Notes: generated by a model from the letters alone, not told the origin. Shown: positions 8,031 to 16,853, counted from the stretch's first letter. The stretch: DNA of 64,000 nucleotides from Pseudomonas orientalis (GCF_001439815.1 NZ_JYLM01000008.1:62001-126000), one strand, 5' to 3'. Program-made: numbers and translations.

Positions 8031-8507
8031 ATGACCCTGAAGACCATCGAAGGTACCTTCATCGCCCCCAAAGGCCGCTATGCCCTGGTGGTTGGCCGCT
8101 TCAACAGCTTCGTGGTTGAAAGCCTGGTAAGCGGTGCCGTTGACGCCCTGGTTCGCCACGGTGTGAGCGAGAGCGACATCACCCTTATCCGTGCCCCTGG
8201 CGCCTTCGAAATTCCACTGGTTGCGCAAAAGGTTGCCCAACAGGGTGAATACGCGGCGATCATCGCCCTGGGCGCGGTCATTCGTGGCGGCACCCCGCAC
8301 TTCGAATACGTGGCCGGCGAATGCACCAAGGGCCTGGCCCAGGTGTCCATGGAGTTCGGCGTGCCCGTCGCTTTCGGCGTGCTGACCGTTGATTCCATCG
8401 AGCAAGCCATCGAGCGCTCCGGCACCAAGGCCGGTAACAAAGGCGCTGAAGCTGCCCTGTCCGCCCTGGAAATGGTCAGCCTGCTGTCGCAGTTGGAGGC
8501 CAAGTGA
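8031..8507 (+). CDS. ribH: 6,7-dimethyl-8-ribityllumazine synthase
   Basis: Lumazine synthase condenses the RibD product with the RibB product. The 158-residue protein has the conserved GAVIRGGTPHFEYVA segment, with the catalytic His at residue 90. Phosphate-binding residues lie around it. It normally forms a pentamer or a capsid-like shell. The stop overlaps the GTG start of nusB, so the two are coupled. Some Pseudomonas annotations call it ribE. Confidence 0.96.
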   Translation: MTLKTIEGTFIAPKGRYALVVGRFNSFVVESLVSGAVDALVRHGVSESDITLIRAPGAFEIPLVAQKVAQQGEYAAIIALGAVIRGGTPHFEYVAGECTKGLAQVSMEFGVPVAFGVLTVDSIEQAIERSGTKAGNKGAEAALSALEMVSLLSQLEAK

Positions 8508-9004
8508 TTTCCGACGAGAGCGATCGTTTCAACCCACGCGACGAGCGTCCAGCCGACGCCGGCAAGCCTTCGAAAAGCGAAAAGCGCCGTGCTGCGCGCC
8601 AGTTGGCGACCCAAGCGCTGTACCAGCGCCACATGGCCGGCACCTCGCTGAACGAAATCGAAGCGCAATTTCGCGTGGATAACGATTTCACCTTCGCCGA
8701 CCAGAGCTACTTCCACGACATCCTGCACGGTGTTCCGGCCAACCTGGACGAGATCGACGCTGCTCTGACGCCCTGCCTGGACCTGACCCTCGAAGAGCTG
8801 GACCCGGTTGAACTGGCCGTGCTGCGCCTGTCCACCTGGGAACTGCTCAAGCGCGTCGACGTGCCGTATCGCGTGGTGATCAACGAAGGCATCGAACTGG
8901 CGAAAGTCTACGGTTCGACCGACGGCCACAAATTCGTCAACGGCGTGCTCGACAAGCTGGCTCCGCGCCTGCGTGAAGCTGAAGTGAAGGCGTACAAGCG
9001 CTGA
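8504..9004 (+). CDS. nusB: Transcription antitermination factor NusB
   Basis: NusB pairs with S10/NusE on boxA RNA to prevent termination in rRNA operons. The start is GTG at 8504, overlapping the ribH stop by 4 bp. The first 20 residues are a charged extension (SDESDRFNPRDERP) common in Pseudomonas NusB. The helical core from KRRAARQLATQALYQ onward is typical, including VVINEGIELAKVYGSTDGHKFVN near the C-terminus. Length 166 residues. Confidence 0.96.
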   Translation: MISDESDRFNPRDERPADAGKPSKSEKRRAARQLATQALYQRHMAGTSLNEIEAQFRVDNDFTFADQSYFHDILHGVPANLDEIDAALTPCLDLTLEELDPVELAVLRLSTWELLKRVDVPYRVVINEGIELAKVYGSTDGHKFVNGVLDKLAPRLREAEVKAYKR

Positions 9005-9022
9005 ACCGCGCTTGAGACCTGA

Positions 9023-9988
9023 ATGGGCGAGTTCGAGCTGATCCGCAACTATTTCGCCGCCGCGCCCTGTGCGCAAGGCGGCGAAGGCATTGCCCTGGGG
9101 ATCGGCGACGACTGCGCCTTGCTGGCGCTCCCCGCCGGGGAGCAACTGGCGGTTTCTACTGACACATTAGTGGCCAGCGTGCATTTTGCCGACCCCTGCG
9201 ACCCGTTCCTGCTCGGCCAGCGCTCGCTGGCCGTAGCGGTGAGCGACCTGGCCGCCATGGGCGCCCACCCCCTCGCGTTTACCCTTGCCCTCACTACCCC
9301 GACCGTCGATGCCGACTGGCTGCAACGCTATGCCCAAGGTTTGAACGCCATGGCGCAACGCTGTGGTGTGGGCCTGGTGGGCGGCGATACCACGCGCGGG
9401 CCGCTGAGCCTGACCTTGACCGTGTTCGGTCGCGTGCCGGCCGGGCGGGCCTTGACGCGCAGCGGTGCGCGGCCAGGTGATCTGCTGTGTGTCGGTGGTG
9501 AATTGGGCAATGCGGCCGGTGCCTTACCGCTGGTATTGGGTCAGCGCAGCGCGCAGGCCGCCATCGCCGAACCGCTGCTCGCCCACTATTGGTCGCCGCA
9601 ACCGCAACTGGGGTTGGGCCTGGCCCTGCGGGGTAAAGCGACGTCGGCCATGGATATCTCCGACGGGCTACTGGCCGATTGCGGGCATATCGCCAGGGCA
9701 TCGGCTGTCAGCCTGGTGATCGAGCGCGATACCTTGCCTTTGTCTGCTGCGTTGCGGGCATTTGTCGGTGACGATGAGGCCCGTGTGGCGGCGTTGAGTG
9801 GTGGCGACGACTATGTGCTGGTATTCACGTTACCGCAGGCCGAACTGGCAGCCTTGCAGGCGGGTGGATGGCCGATTCATGTGATCGGTCGGGTCGAAGC
9901 GGGGCAGGGCGTCACACTGCTCGACACCCATGGACAAGACGTCACCCCTGCCGTGCACGGCTATCAGCATTTTCACGAACTGCCGTAG
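9023..9988 (+). CDS. thiL: Thiamine-monophosphate kinase ThiL
   Basis: ThiL phosphorylates thiamine monophosphate to the active cofactor. The 321-residue protein shows the PurM-like nucleotide motifs: GIGDDCALL near 28, STDTLVASVHF near 45-55, GGDTTRG near 118 and AMDISDGLLAD near 208. It starts 18 bp after nusB. In many Pseudomonas the next gene is pgpA; here a solute-binding protein gene and a REPIN follow instead. Confidence 0.95.
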   Translation: MGEFELIRNYFAAAPCAQGGEGIALGIGDDCALLALPAGEQLAVSTDTLVASVHFADPCDPFLLGQRSLAVAVSDLAAMGAHPLAFTLALTTPTVDADWLQRYAQGLNAMAQRCGVGLVGGDTTRGPLSLTLTVFGRVPAGRALTRSGARPGDLLCVGGELGNAAGALPLVLGQRSAQAAIAEPLLAHYWSPQPQLGLGLALRGKATSAMDISDGLLADCGHIARASAVSLVIERDTLPLSAALRAFVGDDEARVAALSGGDDYVLVFTLPQAELAALQAGGWPIHVIGRVEAGQGVTLLDTHGQDVTPAVHGYQHFHELP

Positions 9989-10043
9989 CCGACGTCCTGC
10001 GCTAACCTTTCATATGACTATCTTCACGTAGGAAGCCCTCACG

Positions 10044-10769
10044 ATGAGTGTGCGCTGCTGGCTGCTGATCATGCTGTGCGCCCTGACCTCTGTGCTTGAG
10101 GCGGATGAAGCCCGGGTGCCCGACAAGGTCGTCCTGGCCAGCGAGGAGTGGAACGACTACACCAACAATGACGGCAGCGGCCTGGCCTGGGACGTGTTGC
10201 GCCGGGTGTTCGAACCGGCAGGCGTCACCCTGCAGATCCGCAGCGTGCCCTATACCCGCTCGATTGGCCTGGCCCAGCGCGGCGAGGTGGATGGTTGGGT
10301 GGGTTCCTACCGCGATGAAGCCGAGCATGTGCTATACCCGCAGTGGCCATTCGACGCCGATCATATCTATGCCCTCGGGCTGGCAACGCTGCCTACGCCT
10401 AACCTGGCGACGCTCGGTGATTACCGCCTGGCCTGGGTGCGGGGTTACAAATACGAGCAATATTTGCCGAATGTGCGCCGGTTCAATCAGGTTCAGCGGC
10501 GCAGCGGTATTTTGTCGATGCTCCAATACGGCCATGCGGACTTCTACATCGAGGCCCTCACCGAAGCTAAATACGTGCTCAGTCAGGCTCAAGACCCTGC
10601 GCTATTCAAACTCACTCATATCGCTGAACTACCGCTCTACGTAGGCTTTGCCGACACCGAGCGTGGCAGGGCATTGATGGCCGTGTATGACCAGCGTCTG
10701 GCCAGCCTGGTCAAGACTGGTGAACTGAAAGCGATTTTCGACCACTGGAAACAGCCCTACCCCTTGTAG
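10044..10769 (+). CDS. Family 3 extracellular solute-binding protein
   Basis: The 241-residue product has an N-terminal signal peptide (hydrophobic core LLIMLCALTSV, about residues 6-20). A periplasmic-binding-protein type II fold follows, resembling PA- and amino-acid-binding proteins. EEWNDYTNNDGSGLAWDVLRRVF and RGEVDGWVGSYRD are typical of this group. There is no ABC permease nearby, so it is an orphan and may act as a sensor or scavenger. The TAG stop is formed by the downstream REP element. It occupies the position between thiL and ribA. Ligand unknown. Confidence 0.82.
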   Translation: MSVRCWLLIMLCALTSVLEADEARVPDKVVLASEEWNDYTNNDGSGLAWDVLRRVFEPAGVTLQIRSVPYTRSIGLAQRGEVDGWVGSYRDEAEHVLYPQWPFDADHIYALGLATLPTPNLATLGDYRLAWVRGYKYEQYLPNVRRFNQVQRRSGILSMLQYGHADFYIEALTEAKYVLSQAQDPALFKLTHIAELPLYVGFADTERGRALMAVYDQRLASLVKTGELKAIFDHWKQPYPL

Positions 10770-10862
10770 GAGCGAGCTTGCTCGCGAAAAACCCATAAAC
10801 CTCGCGTTGATTCAGAATACCTGCGTTAACGTTACGACTTTCGCGAGCAAGCTCGCTCCTAC
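10766..10862. repeat. REPIN (GTAGGAGCGAGC type)
   Basis: Two inverted copies, GTAGGAGCGAGCTTGCTCGCG and its complement, are separated by about 50 bp. The spacer resembles that of the copy at 2156. The left end encodes the stop of the binding-protein gene. Confidence 0.9.
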
Positions 10863-10986
10863 ATAGAACCAAGCCGAAGGCCAATCGAACCTATTGATCT
10901 TTATCAGCGATCATTCAGCTTAAGCGTCTGTAGGAACAGGCTGTTACAATGCCTGCCTCTGTGAAATCTGAAATCAGGAGCACACG

Positions 10987-11604
10987 GTGCCCGTCGTTTT
11001 CGTCGCCGCTTCCAAGCTGCCTACCCCCTTTGCCACGTTCACCATGCATGGCTTTCTCGAAGAAGCCACCGGGCGCGAGCACGTTGTGCTCAGCCTGGGC
11101 GATATCGCTGATGGTGCGCCGGTGCTGGGCCGCGTGCATTCCGAATGCCTGACCGGCGATGCGCTGTTCAGCCAGCGTTGCGACTGCGGTTCGCAATTGG
11201 AAGCCGCGTTGCAGGCCATCGCCCGTGAAGGTCGTGGCGTGCTGCTGTACTTGCGTCAGGAAGGCCGTGGCATCGGCCTGTTGAACAAGATCCGCGCCTA
11301 CGAATTGCAAGATGGCGGCGCCGACACCGTGGAAGCCAACGAGCGCCTGGGCTTCGCCGCCGACCAGCGTGACTATGCCATCTGCCTGCCGATGCTCGAG
11401 CATCTGGGCGTGAAGTCGCTGCGCCTGATGACCAACAACCCGCGAAAAGTAAAAGCCTTGACCGAAATGGGCATCACCGTGGCCGAGCGCGTGCCGCTGC
11501 ACACCGGGCACAACCCGCACAACAAACTGTACCTGGCCACCAAGGCGAGCAAGCTCGACCACATGATGGGCAACGAGCATCAGGGCGAGGTCGACCGCGC
11601 GTGA
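10987..11604 (+). CDS. ribA: GTP cyclohydrolase II
   Basis: RibA opens GTP in the first committed step of riboflavin synthesis. Zinc ligands Cys54, Cys65 and Cys67 are present in SECLTGDALFSQRCDCG, and RQEGRGIGL lies near 94-102. The start is GTG at 10987 with CAGGAG upstream, giving 205 residues. It supplies the activity missing in the RibB tail. The stop overlaps the GTG of the next membrane protein gene. It is separated from the other rib genes by the binding protein and a REPIN, so it probably has its own promoter; TACAAT at 10945-10950 is a possible -10. Confidence 0.95.
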   Translation: MPVVFVAASKLPTPFATFTMHGFLEEATGREHVVLSLGDIADGAPVLGRVHSECLTGDALFSQRCDCGSQLEAALQAIAREGRGVLLYLRQEGRGIGLLNKIRAYELQDGGADTVEANERLGFAADQRDYAICLPMLEHLGVKSLRLMTNNPRKVKALTEMGITVAERVPLHTGHNPHNKLYLATKASKLDHMMGNEHQGEVDRA

Positions 11605-12020
11605 CCCGCGGCCAGGTGAAACGGCGTCTGTCCTTCAGTTGGTGGCAGTACCTGGCCCTGGCGTTGCTTCCTCTGTTTGTGATCAACCTGGTATTCGGCC
11701 GCGCCGAGTCTTTGCTTCCCGTACTGGCCATGCCGTTCTTTATTGCCGGCGTGGCCTCGATGTTTATCAGCCTGCGTTATTTCCACGCTTATAAACACGC
11801 GCTGATCGCCACCTCCAAAGCCCTCGACACCGCTGAAGAGCCCGCCGCCTGGATCTCCCTCGCTGCGCGTCGGCGCACGGCCTTGCTGGTCGCTGCGTTA
11901 CCGGCCTGGATCGGCGCGTTGGCGGTGTTCGTCGGCCTGGAAGCGGTGCCGCTGTTCTTGCTGGCGCTGTCGACGACGGTGCTGTTCTACCTCTATCGCA
12001 TTCCGCGTCAGTTGGGATGA
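11601..12020 (+). CDS. Conserved inner-membrane protein (139 aa)
   Basis: Four hydrophobic segments are visible (roughly 15-33, 38-58, 92-110 and 113-131), with a hydrophilic stretch containing HAYKHALIATSKALDTAEE between the second and third. The protein has no transporter motif, although relatives are sometimes labelled MFS. It starts with GTG overlapping the ribA stop, and its own stop overlaps the btuF-like start, so three genes are translationally chained. Function unknown; conserved at this place in Pseudomonas. Confidence 0.72.
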   Translation: MTRGQVKRRLSFSWWQYLALALLPLFVINLVFGRAESLLPVLAMPFFIAGVASMFISLRYFHAYKHALIATSKALDTAEEPAAWISLAARRRTALLVAALPAWIGALAVFVGLEAVPLFLLALSTTVLFYLYRIPRQLG

Positions 12021-12802
12021 AACCCTACTGGCTGGCGCTGCTGCTGGTGTTCAGCGCTCAGGCCTGGGCGGTCGAGCGCGTGGTGAGCCTGGCGCCGTCG
12101 CTCTCTGAAATCGTGGTGGAATTGGGGGCCGCTGATGTATTGGTCGGTGTGCTCGATGGCGGCGAACGTCCGGCGGCGCTGGTCAGCGTGCCATCGGTGG
12201 GGCGCTATGGTCAGCTGGACATGGAGCGCCTGCTCAGCCTCAAGCCCGACCTGATCCTGCTCTGGCCCGGCAGCGTCGGTTCGGCCCAGCGCGAGCAGTT
12301 GCAGCGCCTGAATATCCCGGTGTACGTCGCCGAACCTCATAATCTTGAACAATTGACCACACAGGTCCAGGCGATTGCCGAGCAATTGGATCGCGCTGAT
12401 GCAGGTCGAAAACTCGCCGCACAGCTACGCCAGCGCCTCGCCGAACTGCGCCAGCGCTATCGGCGCGCCGAGCCGCTGCGCGTGTTTTACCAGGTCTGGA
12501 ATCAGCCGCTGTACACCGTGGGCGGTGAGCAGATCATCAGTGATGCGTTGAACGTGTGCGGTGCGCGCAATGTATTCGACGACCTCAAGCTGCCGGCGCC
12601 GCAGGTCAGTATCGAGTCAGTGTTGCAGCGTGATCCGCAGCTGATCCTGGTAGGCGATCAGGCGCAGCGGGAGGCCTGGAAGGTCTGGCCGACTATGTTT
12701 GAGCGCGTGCGGCTGGTGCCGGACAAGGGCCTGGAGCGGCCCAGCGGGCAGATGCTGGAAGCGGTGGCGCGGTTGTGTCAGGTGATTGCGCCGAACCTGT
12801 GA
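12017..12802 (+). CDS. btuF: BtuF-like cobalamin-binding periplasmic protein
   Basis: The 261-residue product has a signal peptide (MKPYWLALLLVFSAQAWA). It then has the type III binding-protein fold, with VVSLAPSLSEIVVELGAADVLVGV at the N-terminus and DLILLWPGS in the first lobe. BtuF hands vitamin B12 to the BtuCD importer. No btuC or btuD is in the window, and the outer-membrane receptor btuB downstream is broken. The protein could also bind another corrinoid or a siderophore. The gene symbol rests on family resemblance. Confidence 0.8.
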   Translation: MKPYWLALLLVFSAQAWAVERVVSLAPSLSEIVVELGAADVLVGVLDGGERPAALVSVPSVGRYGQLDMERLLSLKPDLILLWPGSVGSAQREQLQRLNIPVYVAEPHNLEQLTTQVQAIAEQLDRADAGRKLAAQLRQRLAELRQRYRRAEPLRVFYQVWNQPLYTVGGEQIISDALNVCGARNVFDDLKLPAPQVSIESVLQRDPQLILVGDQAQREAWKVWPTMFERVRLVPDKGLERPSGQMLEAVARLCQVIAPNL

Positions 12803-12807
12803 CATCG

Positions 12808-12880
12808 CTATCGCAGGCAAGCCAGTTCCCACAGGGGAATGCATTTCAAATGTGGGAGGGGGCTTGCCCCCGATGGCGGC
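12808..12880. repeat. Inverted pair of REP-like elements
   Basis: A left element reads ATCGCAGGCAAGCCAGTTCC and a right element TGTGGGAGGGGGCTTGCC, facing each other across about 20 bp. The two halves belong to different REP subtypes. Confidence 0.6.
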
Positions 12881-12950
12881 CTCTGGGCCGACCAGGATGT
12901 TGGATTGGGTTGAGTACATATCCGTTTCTGCGGTAACGGCCACTTAGGGT

Positions 12951-13245
12951 TCCGCCCTTACGGCGGCTCACTTTTGAAAAGCGCAAAAGTAAGCAAAACG
13001 CTCTTGCCCCACCACTCGGCACCTCGCTTAGGCTCGGTGTGCCCTCTCTCCGGCTTGAATCCGTGGGCCGCCGCAATGGGCCATCCCTGGCCCAGTGCGG
13101 CTAACCCGGCGTCCTGCCGGGTTGCCCACGGATTCAAGCCTGCGTTCGGCCAGCGTGGTTTAACGGGGCGCTTAAGATCAAAAGCAGATCAAGATCAAGG
13201 GCGGCTCGCTTTGTATCGTGGTTACGGTTGGGCGCTACTGGAATT
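12951..13245. repeat. Dispersed structured intergenic repeat
   Basis: This stretch holds no credible gene. It contains a chain of perfect hairpins: CCGCC/GGCGG (12952-12966), ACTTTTG/CAAAAGT (12970-12990), and a 16-bp inverted repeat with arms at 13052-13067 and 13125-13140. That long stem encloses smaller ones, including AACCCGGC/GCCGGGTT. I recognise the sequence type as a repeat found between genes in many Pseudomonas genomes. The tail near 13170-13205 contains two copies of AGATCAA separated by a few bases. Recognition is from memory and should be tested by self-comparison of a genome. Confidence 0.65.
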
Positions 13246-13285
13246 GTGTAGGCACCCTTGCTGCGATGACGCCGGTTCAGACAAC

Positions 13286-13830
13286 TCAAATCCCGGGTGT
13301 CCAGGTCACCCCGAGCATCCACGTCCGGCCTTCTTCGCGATAATTCTGATACCCCTCGAGGTAGTTGTATTTCGCCCGCGCATAAGACTTGTCCAGCACG
13401 TTATCGACCTTCAGCGACAACAAAACTTCGTGGTTCAATGCCCAACTGCTGCGCAGCCCCAGCAAGGCATACCCGCCCAGGCGATGACGATTGGCTTCGT
13501 CATCGTAACTGCTGCTGATCCCTGCCAGCTCGCGCCCACACCGAGCTTGTCGAACTGCCGATCCAGGTCCAGGTTCAACGTGCGCCGTGCGCGCCGCGCC
13601 AGGGTATGGCCGCTGTCGCGGTCGCGCGGGTCGATCAGCGACACGCCGAGGTTGCCTTGCCAGCCGAACAATTTCTGCTTGAGCGCCGCTGTCGTTACGC
13701 GCCTGCATCTGGCGGTTGGCACTGATGACCACTTCGGAGAGCTTCAAGGCCTGGTCGCGGGTGTCGGCGAGCAGATCGGTGCAGGGTAGCAGCAGCAGGG
13801 CAAGCCTCAGGCGTTTCTTGGGCTGTCCAT
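13286..13830 (-). pseudogene. btuB: Remnant of TonB-dependent B12 receptor gene btuB
   Basis: Two short parts of an outer-membrane receptor survive. Near 13690-13810 there is a signal-peptide-like start and LKLSEVVISANRQ, a TonB-box/plug beginning. It runs directly into barrel strands read in another frame (LFGWQGNLGVSLIDPRDRDS, about 13520-13690). The frame then shifts again near 13520 into the C-terminal barrel (KVDNVLDKSYARAKYNYL, VTWTPGI). A full BtuB has about 600 residues, so roughly two thirds are deleted and the rest is frameshifted. The ATG at 13828 is also out of frame. Its place beside btuF supports the identity. Confidence 0.8.
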
Positions 13831-13855
13831 AGCGTTTGAAGGCTGCACAAATCAA

Positions 13856-13946
13856 ATGTGGGAGGGGGCTTGCCCCCGATTGCGGTGTGTCAGTCAGAAC
13901 ATCTGGGACTGATACACCGCTATCGGGAGCAAGCCCCCTCCCACAT
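13856..13946. repeat. REPIN (TGTGGGAGGGGGCTTGCC type)
   Basis: Two inverted copies with GTGGGAGGGGGCTTGCCC arms flank a 35-bp centre that is itself partly symmetrical (GTGTGTCAGT and ACTGATACAC). It fills the gap between dxs and the btuB remnant. Confidence 0.9.
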
Positions 13947-13956
13947 ATGGATCCAG

Positions 13957-15855
13957 TTACGGATTCAAGAGCGCCAGACGCTGGCGCACCGAGGCTTCGA
14001 TACCGGCTTCGTCCAACCCGCATTCGGCCAGCATCTGCGCCGGCTTGGCGTGTTCGACGTACACATCCGGCAAGCCCAGGTGCAGCACCGACTTGAGGAT
14101 ATTCTCCCGTGCCAGGAATTCACTGACCGCCGCACCGGCGCCGCCCATGATGGCGTTTTCTTCGACCGTCACCAGCAGTTTGTGACTACCGGCAATCTCG
14201 CGCACCAGGGCTTCATCCAGTGGTTTGACGAAGCGCATGTCGACCACGGTGGCATCGAGTTTCTCCGCGACTTTCAGGACTTCGGCCAGTTGCACGCCGA
14301 ACACCAGGAAGGCCGTCTTGCTGCCCTGGCGACGCACGATACCCTTGCCGATTTCAATCGGCTCCAGGTCTTTCTCGATCACCGCATTCGGGCCATTGCC
14401 GCGCGGATAGCGCACGGCGGCGGGGCCGTTGTACTGGTGGCCAGTGCTGAGCATCTTGCGCAATTCGTTCTCGTCGCTCGGCGTCATCACCAGCATGCCG
14501 GGGATGCAGCGCAGGTAGGACAGGTCGAAACTGCCCGCGTGGGTCGGGCCGTCTTCGCCCACCAGTCCGGCGCGGTCGATGGCGAACAGTACGTCGAGGT
14601 TCTGCACCGCCACGTCATGCACCAACTGGTCATAACCGCGTTGCAGGAAGGTCGAGTAAATCGCGACCACCGGCTTGGCGCCTTCACACGCCATGCCCGC
14701 GGCGAACGTCACCGCGTGCTGCTCGGCAATCGCCACGTCGAAATAGCGCAGCGGGAAACGCTCGCTGAAGGCCACCAGGTCGGAGCCTTCCTTCATTGCC
14801 GGAGTAATGCCTACCAGGCGCGGGTCGGCGGCGGCCATGTCGCACAGCCATTCGCCAAACACACCCGAATACTTCGGTCCGCTGACCTTTTTCGGCGCAG
14901 CGGCGGGGGCGTCCAGGGGTTCGAGCTTGGTGATCGCGTGATAACCGATCGGGTCGACTTCCGCCGGCGCGAAGCCTTTGCCTTTCTTGGTGACGATATG
15001 CAGGAACTGCGGGCCCTTGAGGTCACGCATATTGCGCAGCGTGGCAATCAGGGTGGGCAGGTCGTGGCCGTCGATCGGGCCGATGTAATTCCAGCCCAAT
15101 TCCTCGAACAGCGTGCCGGGCACCAGCATGCCCTTGGCATATTCTTCAGTGCGACGGGCAATTTCCCACGCGCCGGGCAGACGCGACAGCACTTTCTTGC
15201 TGCCTTCACGCATGCTGGCGTAGGTGCGGCTGGAGAGGATCTTGGCCAGGTAATTGGACAAACCACCGACATTGCGCGAAATCGACATGTCGTTGTCGTT
15301 GAGGATCACCAACATGTTGGCATCCACTTCCGGCGCATGGTTCAGCGCTTCGAAGGCCATGCCCGCAGTCAGCGCGCCATCACCGATTACCGCAATCGCC
15401 TTGCGCTCACTGCCTTGCAGGCGGGCGGCAATCGCCATGCCCAGCGCCGCACTGATGGAGGTGCTGGAGTGGCCGACGCCAAAGGTGTCGTACTCACTCT
15501 CCGAGCGCCGTGGAAAGGCGGCGATACCGTCCTTCTGACGCAGGCTGGCCATGCGTTCGCGACGGCCGGTAAGGATTTTATGCGGATACGCCTGATGGCC
15601 CACGTCCCACACCAGCCGGTCGTCCGGGGTGTCGAATACGTAGTGCAAGGCGATGGTCAGCTCGATCACGCCCAGCCCGGCACCGAAATGCCCACCGGTC
15701 TGGCCGACCGTGTAGAGCAATTCCAGGCGCAGTTCATCGGCCAGGGTTTCCAGCTCGGCTTCACCCAGTCGACGCAGGCCGTCCGGCGTGGCAGCACGGT
15801 CGAGCAGAGGCGTGGACGGGCGCTTGCGGGGAATCTCTTGGAACGTCGTGGGCAT
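13957..15855 (-). CDS. dxs: 1-deoxy-D-xylulose-5-phosphate synthase
   Basis: DXS joins pyruvate and glyceraldehyde 3-phosphate using thiamine diphosphate, the first step of the MEP isoprenoid pathway and a branch point for thiamine and pyridoxal. The 632-residue protein has the TPP motif GDGALTAGMAFEALNHA at 158-174 with NDNDMSIS after it. The transketolase pyrimidine domain begins near 330, with the Glu in FDVAIAEQHAVTFAAG. ispA and xseB lie upstream on the same strand, the normal Pseudomonas order. Confidence 0.97.
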   Translation of the reverse strand: MPTTFQEIPRKRPSTPLLDRAATPDGLRRLGEAELETLADELRLELLYTVGQTGGHFGAGLGVIELTIALHYVFDTPDDRLVWDVGHQAYPHKILTGRRERMASLRQKDGIAAFPRRSESEYDTFGVGHSSTSISAALGMAIAARLQGSERKAIAVIGDGALTAGMAFEALNHAPEVDANMLVILNDNDMSISRNVGGLSNYLAKILSSRTYASMREGSKKVLSRLPGAWEIARRTEEYAKGMLVPGTLFEELGWNYIGPIDGHDLPTLIATLRNMRDLKGPQFLHIVTKKGKGFAPAEVDPIGYHAITKLEPLDAPAAAPKKVSGPKYSGVFGEWLCDMAAADPRLVGITPAMKEGSDLVAFSERFPLRYFDVAIAEQHAVTFAAGMACEGAKPVVAIYSTFLQRGYDQLVHDVAVQNLDVLFAIDRAGLVGEDGPTHAGSFDLSYLRCIPGMLVMTPSDENELRKMLSTGHQYNGPAAVRYPRGNGPNAVIEKDLEPIEIGKGIVRRQGSKTAFLVFGVQLAEVLKVAEKLDATVVDMRFVKPLDEALVREIAGSHKLLVTVEENAIMGGAGAAVSEFLARENILKSVLHLGLPDVYVEHAKPAQMLAECGLDEAGIEASVRQRLALLNP

Positions 15856-15965
15856 CAGGCGAATCGTTATAGGTATAGAAGAGGCGGCAGTTTACCTCAA
15901 GCATCGCAAACTGCCCACGCAGAGGGGCGAACTTGGCCGATATGCGGCGCTTATGGCCGCAGGTG

Positions 15966-16853
15966 TCAGTGGCGACGTTCGACGATATACCGCGCCAGCT
16001 CACGCAACGGCTCAGCCGCCGCGTCGAAAGGTCGCAGGGCGTCCAGGGCCTGATCGCGCAGCTCCAGGGCGTAGCCCTTGGCGGCCGCAAGCCCGAGCAG
16101 CGCAGGATAGGTCGGCTTGTCCCGTGCGATATCGGCACCCTGGCGTTTGCCGAGGGTGGCGGTGTCGCTTTCCACGTCGAGAATATCGTCCTGCACCTGG
16201 AAGGCCAGGCCGATAGCCCGTGAATAGGTGTGCAGCGCCGCCAATTGCGCGGCTTCAGCCCGGCCGCTGGCCAGGGCGCCCAGTTGCACGGCGGCCTCGA
16301 TCAACGCGCCGGTCTTGTGACGATGCATGTGTTCCAGGGCGTGTTGATCCAACTTGAGGCTGACCGAACCCATGTCGATCGCCTGCCCGCCGACCATCCC
16401 GGCCGGGCCTGCGGCCAGGGCCAGGGCGGTGACCATGCGCAGGCGGATCTCGGCGTTGACACTGCTCAGCGCCGGGTCCAGCAATGCGCTGAACGCCAAG
16501 CTCTGCAAGCCATCACCGGCCAGGATCGCATAGGCTTCATCAAAGGCTTTATGGGTGGTCGGCTGGCCGCGACGCAGATCGTCGTCGTCCATCGCCGGCA
16601 GATCGTCGTGTACCAGGGAATAGGCGTGAATCAGTTCTACCGCACAGGCCGCGCCATTGGCTTGCTCGGCTGGCGCACCCAGCGCTTCACAGGCCGCGTA
16701 CGCCAGCAACGGGCGCACGCGCTTGCCGCCATTCATCACGCTGTAGCGCATGGCTTCGTAAAGCCGCTTCATTTCCGGGCTCGGCGCAACAAACAAGGGC
16801 TCCAGCGCCGCATTTACCCGGGCTTGGCTACTGGCCTGATACGCATCGATCAT
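15966..16853 (-). CDS. ispA: Farnesyl diphosphate synthase
   Basis: IspA condenses IPP with DMAPP and GPP to give FPP. Both Asp-rich motifs are present: DDLPAMD at 83-89 and the later QDDILD near 217-222. NGGKRVRP at 41-48 binds diphosphate. Length 295 residues. The ATG overlaps the xseB stop by 4 bp, and dxs follows after about 110 bp, so the three genes form one unit. Confidence 0.96.
   Translation of the reverse strand: MIDAYQASSQARVNAALEPLFVAPSPEMKRLYEAMRYSVMNGGKRVRPLLAYAACEALGAPAEQANGAACAVELIHAYSLVHDDLPAMDDDDLRRGQPTTHKAFDEAYAILAGDGLQSLAFSALLDPALSSVNAEIRLRMVTALALAAGPAGMVGGQAIDMGSVSLKLDQHALEHMHRHKTGALIEAAVQLGALASGRAEAAQLAALHTYSRAIGLAFQVQDDILDVESDTATLGKRQGADIARDKPTYPALLGLAAAKGYALELRDQALDALRPFDAAAEPLRELARYIVERRH

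Noticed and set aside
12974..13789. A 271-residue open frame over the repeat and the btuB remnant
   Set aside because: It crosses a dispersed repeat and runs antisense to receptor fragments, so it is not a gene.
13831..13956. Cobalamin riboswitch in front of the btuB remnant
   Set aside because: No B12-box is visible; a REPIN fills the space.
13858..16053. A 731-residue open frame on the plus strand
   Set aside because: It lies antisense over dxs, whose protein has full TPP and transketolase motifs. The frame is a high-GC shadow.
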